From TK10-74A sp965217625 (GTDB lineage Bacteria > Chloroflexota > Dehalococcoidia > Bin125), in NCBI GenBank assembly GCA_965217625.1, contig OZ244557.1, positions 1,798,001-1,862,000 of the forward strand: 64,000 nucleotides of DNA. The letters run 5' to 3'. Each line of letters begins with the position of its first letter. The first letter of the stretch is position 1. The notes under the pieces were generated by a model. It had not been told where the DNA came from, did no database searches, and worked only from the letters and a program-made list of their open reading frames with translations. Of this stretch, positions 63,662-64,000 are shown piece by piece. A program made the translations under genes and the position numbers.

Positions 63662-63734
63662 GGGCGGGGCCAGTATACCGGGGCCGGCGGCGGCGGCGGG
63701 GTCGGTCGGCCCGGCGCGGAGCGCGGCGGCCCGA

Positions 63735-63740
63735 TACCCT
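63735..63740 (+). promoter_or_regulatory. -10 box predicting a leaderless small membrane gene
   Basis: TACCCT is followed by GCGCGC and the ATG at 63747. The layout equals that of moaDE. Confidence 0.4.
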
Positions 63741-63746
63741 GCGCGC

Positions 63747-63977
63747 ATGGATCGCACACGACTGACCGGGGCGCTGCTGATGGCGGCCTGCGCGCTGCAG
63801 GTGCTGCTCTTCCTGGCCGGGGCGATGAAGCGCAGCTACGCCGCGCTGGCGCTGCCGGTCGGGCTGCTGGTGGGCGTGGGCTCGGTGCTGGGCTTCTGGG
63901 TCGGCTGGACGCTGCTCTCGATGGAGGACGACCTGTCGGGCCTGGAGTACGAGGCCGAGCCGCTCACGCCCGAGTAG
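63747..63977 (+). CDS. Small two-helix membrane protein
   Basis: The 76-residue protein has two helices (GALLMAACALQVLLFLAGAM and LALPVGLLVGVGSVLGFWVG) and an acidic tail (EDDLSGLEYEAEPLTPE). No family is recognised. No ribosome site is present; the upstream -10 implies a leaderless mRNA. Confidence 0.6.
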   Translation: MDRTRLTGALLMAACALQVLLFLAGAMKRSYAALALPVGLLVGVGSVLGFWVGWTLLSMEDDLSGLEYEAEPLTPE

Positions 63978-64000
63978 GGCCCGGCCCCGGCGCCCACTCG

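Overview
The window looks like a GC-rich (around 70 percent by eye) bacterial chromosome segment, most likely from the Chloroflexota. Reasons: S12 carries an internal insertion after the Lys-rich N-terminus that I associate with Chloroflexi S12; the ribosomal gene order runs rpsL to rplM without interruption; and a primosomal DnaD/DnaC set accompanies dnaB. The class is not resolvable from this window alone. Almost every gene lies on the minus strand; only the AAA ATPase (38.0 kb), moaDE (40.0 kb) and a small membrane gene (63.7 kb) are on the plus strand.

Region 1 (0-22 kb) is one long S12/S7/EF-G/EF-Tu/S10/spc/alpha superoperon read right to left, from a good sigma70-type promoter at about 21.93 kb through rpsL, rpsG, fusA, tuf, rpsJ to rplQ, truA and a truncated rplM. 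Genes are separated by a few bases or overlap (TGATG, ATGA, GTGA), implying translational coupling. rpsN, infA and rpmJ are missing from their usual places. SecY has a large extra extracytoplasmic loop, and several ribosomal proteins carry low-complexity Ala/Pro/Glu tails; the S17 tail is broken by three one-base shifts.

Region 2 (22-26.1 kb) is an accessory, defence-like cluster between rmuC and ccsA: a TIR-domain protein and an overlapping two-helix SLATT (DUF4231) membrane protein, followed by a promoter that fires into a strongly folded leader of about 100 nt and a DNA methyltransferase fused to an HNH nuclease domain. This is the best candidate for an undescribed system in the window: a Thoeris-like TIR signal producer paired with a SLATT pore-type effector, next to a modification enzyme with an unexplained structured RNA.

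Region 3 (26.2-37.8 kb) is housekeeping: cytochrome c maturation (ccsA), a PIG-L deacetylase/GT4 glycosyltransferase/GNAT set, folE, a hom/coiled-coil/thrC unit, the rpsF-ssb-rpsR cluster with a repeat-tailed S18, and glyA. Region 4 (37.9-49.5 kb) holds a plus-strand AAA ATPase with an AT-rich promoter inside an inverted repeat, comF, a fused molybdopterin synthase, an Opp/Dpp-type peptide/nickel ABC importer lacking local ATPases, a tandem-domain DnaC-like ATPase, a DnaD-like protein, dnaB and rplI. Region 5 (49.7-64 kb) has purL-purQ, a PgpH-type c-di-AMP phosphodiesterase, a YqeY protein, two tiny related Gly-Lys-Arg-Tyr proteins, a cytochrome bc complex operon under its own promoter, purF-purM, and small membrane or CoA-binding proteins at the edge.
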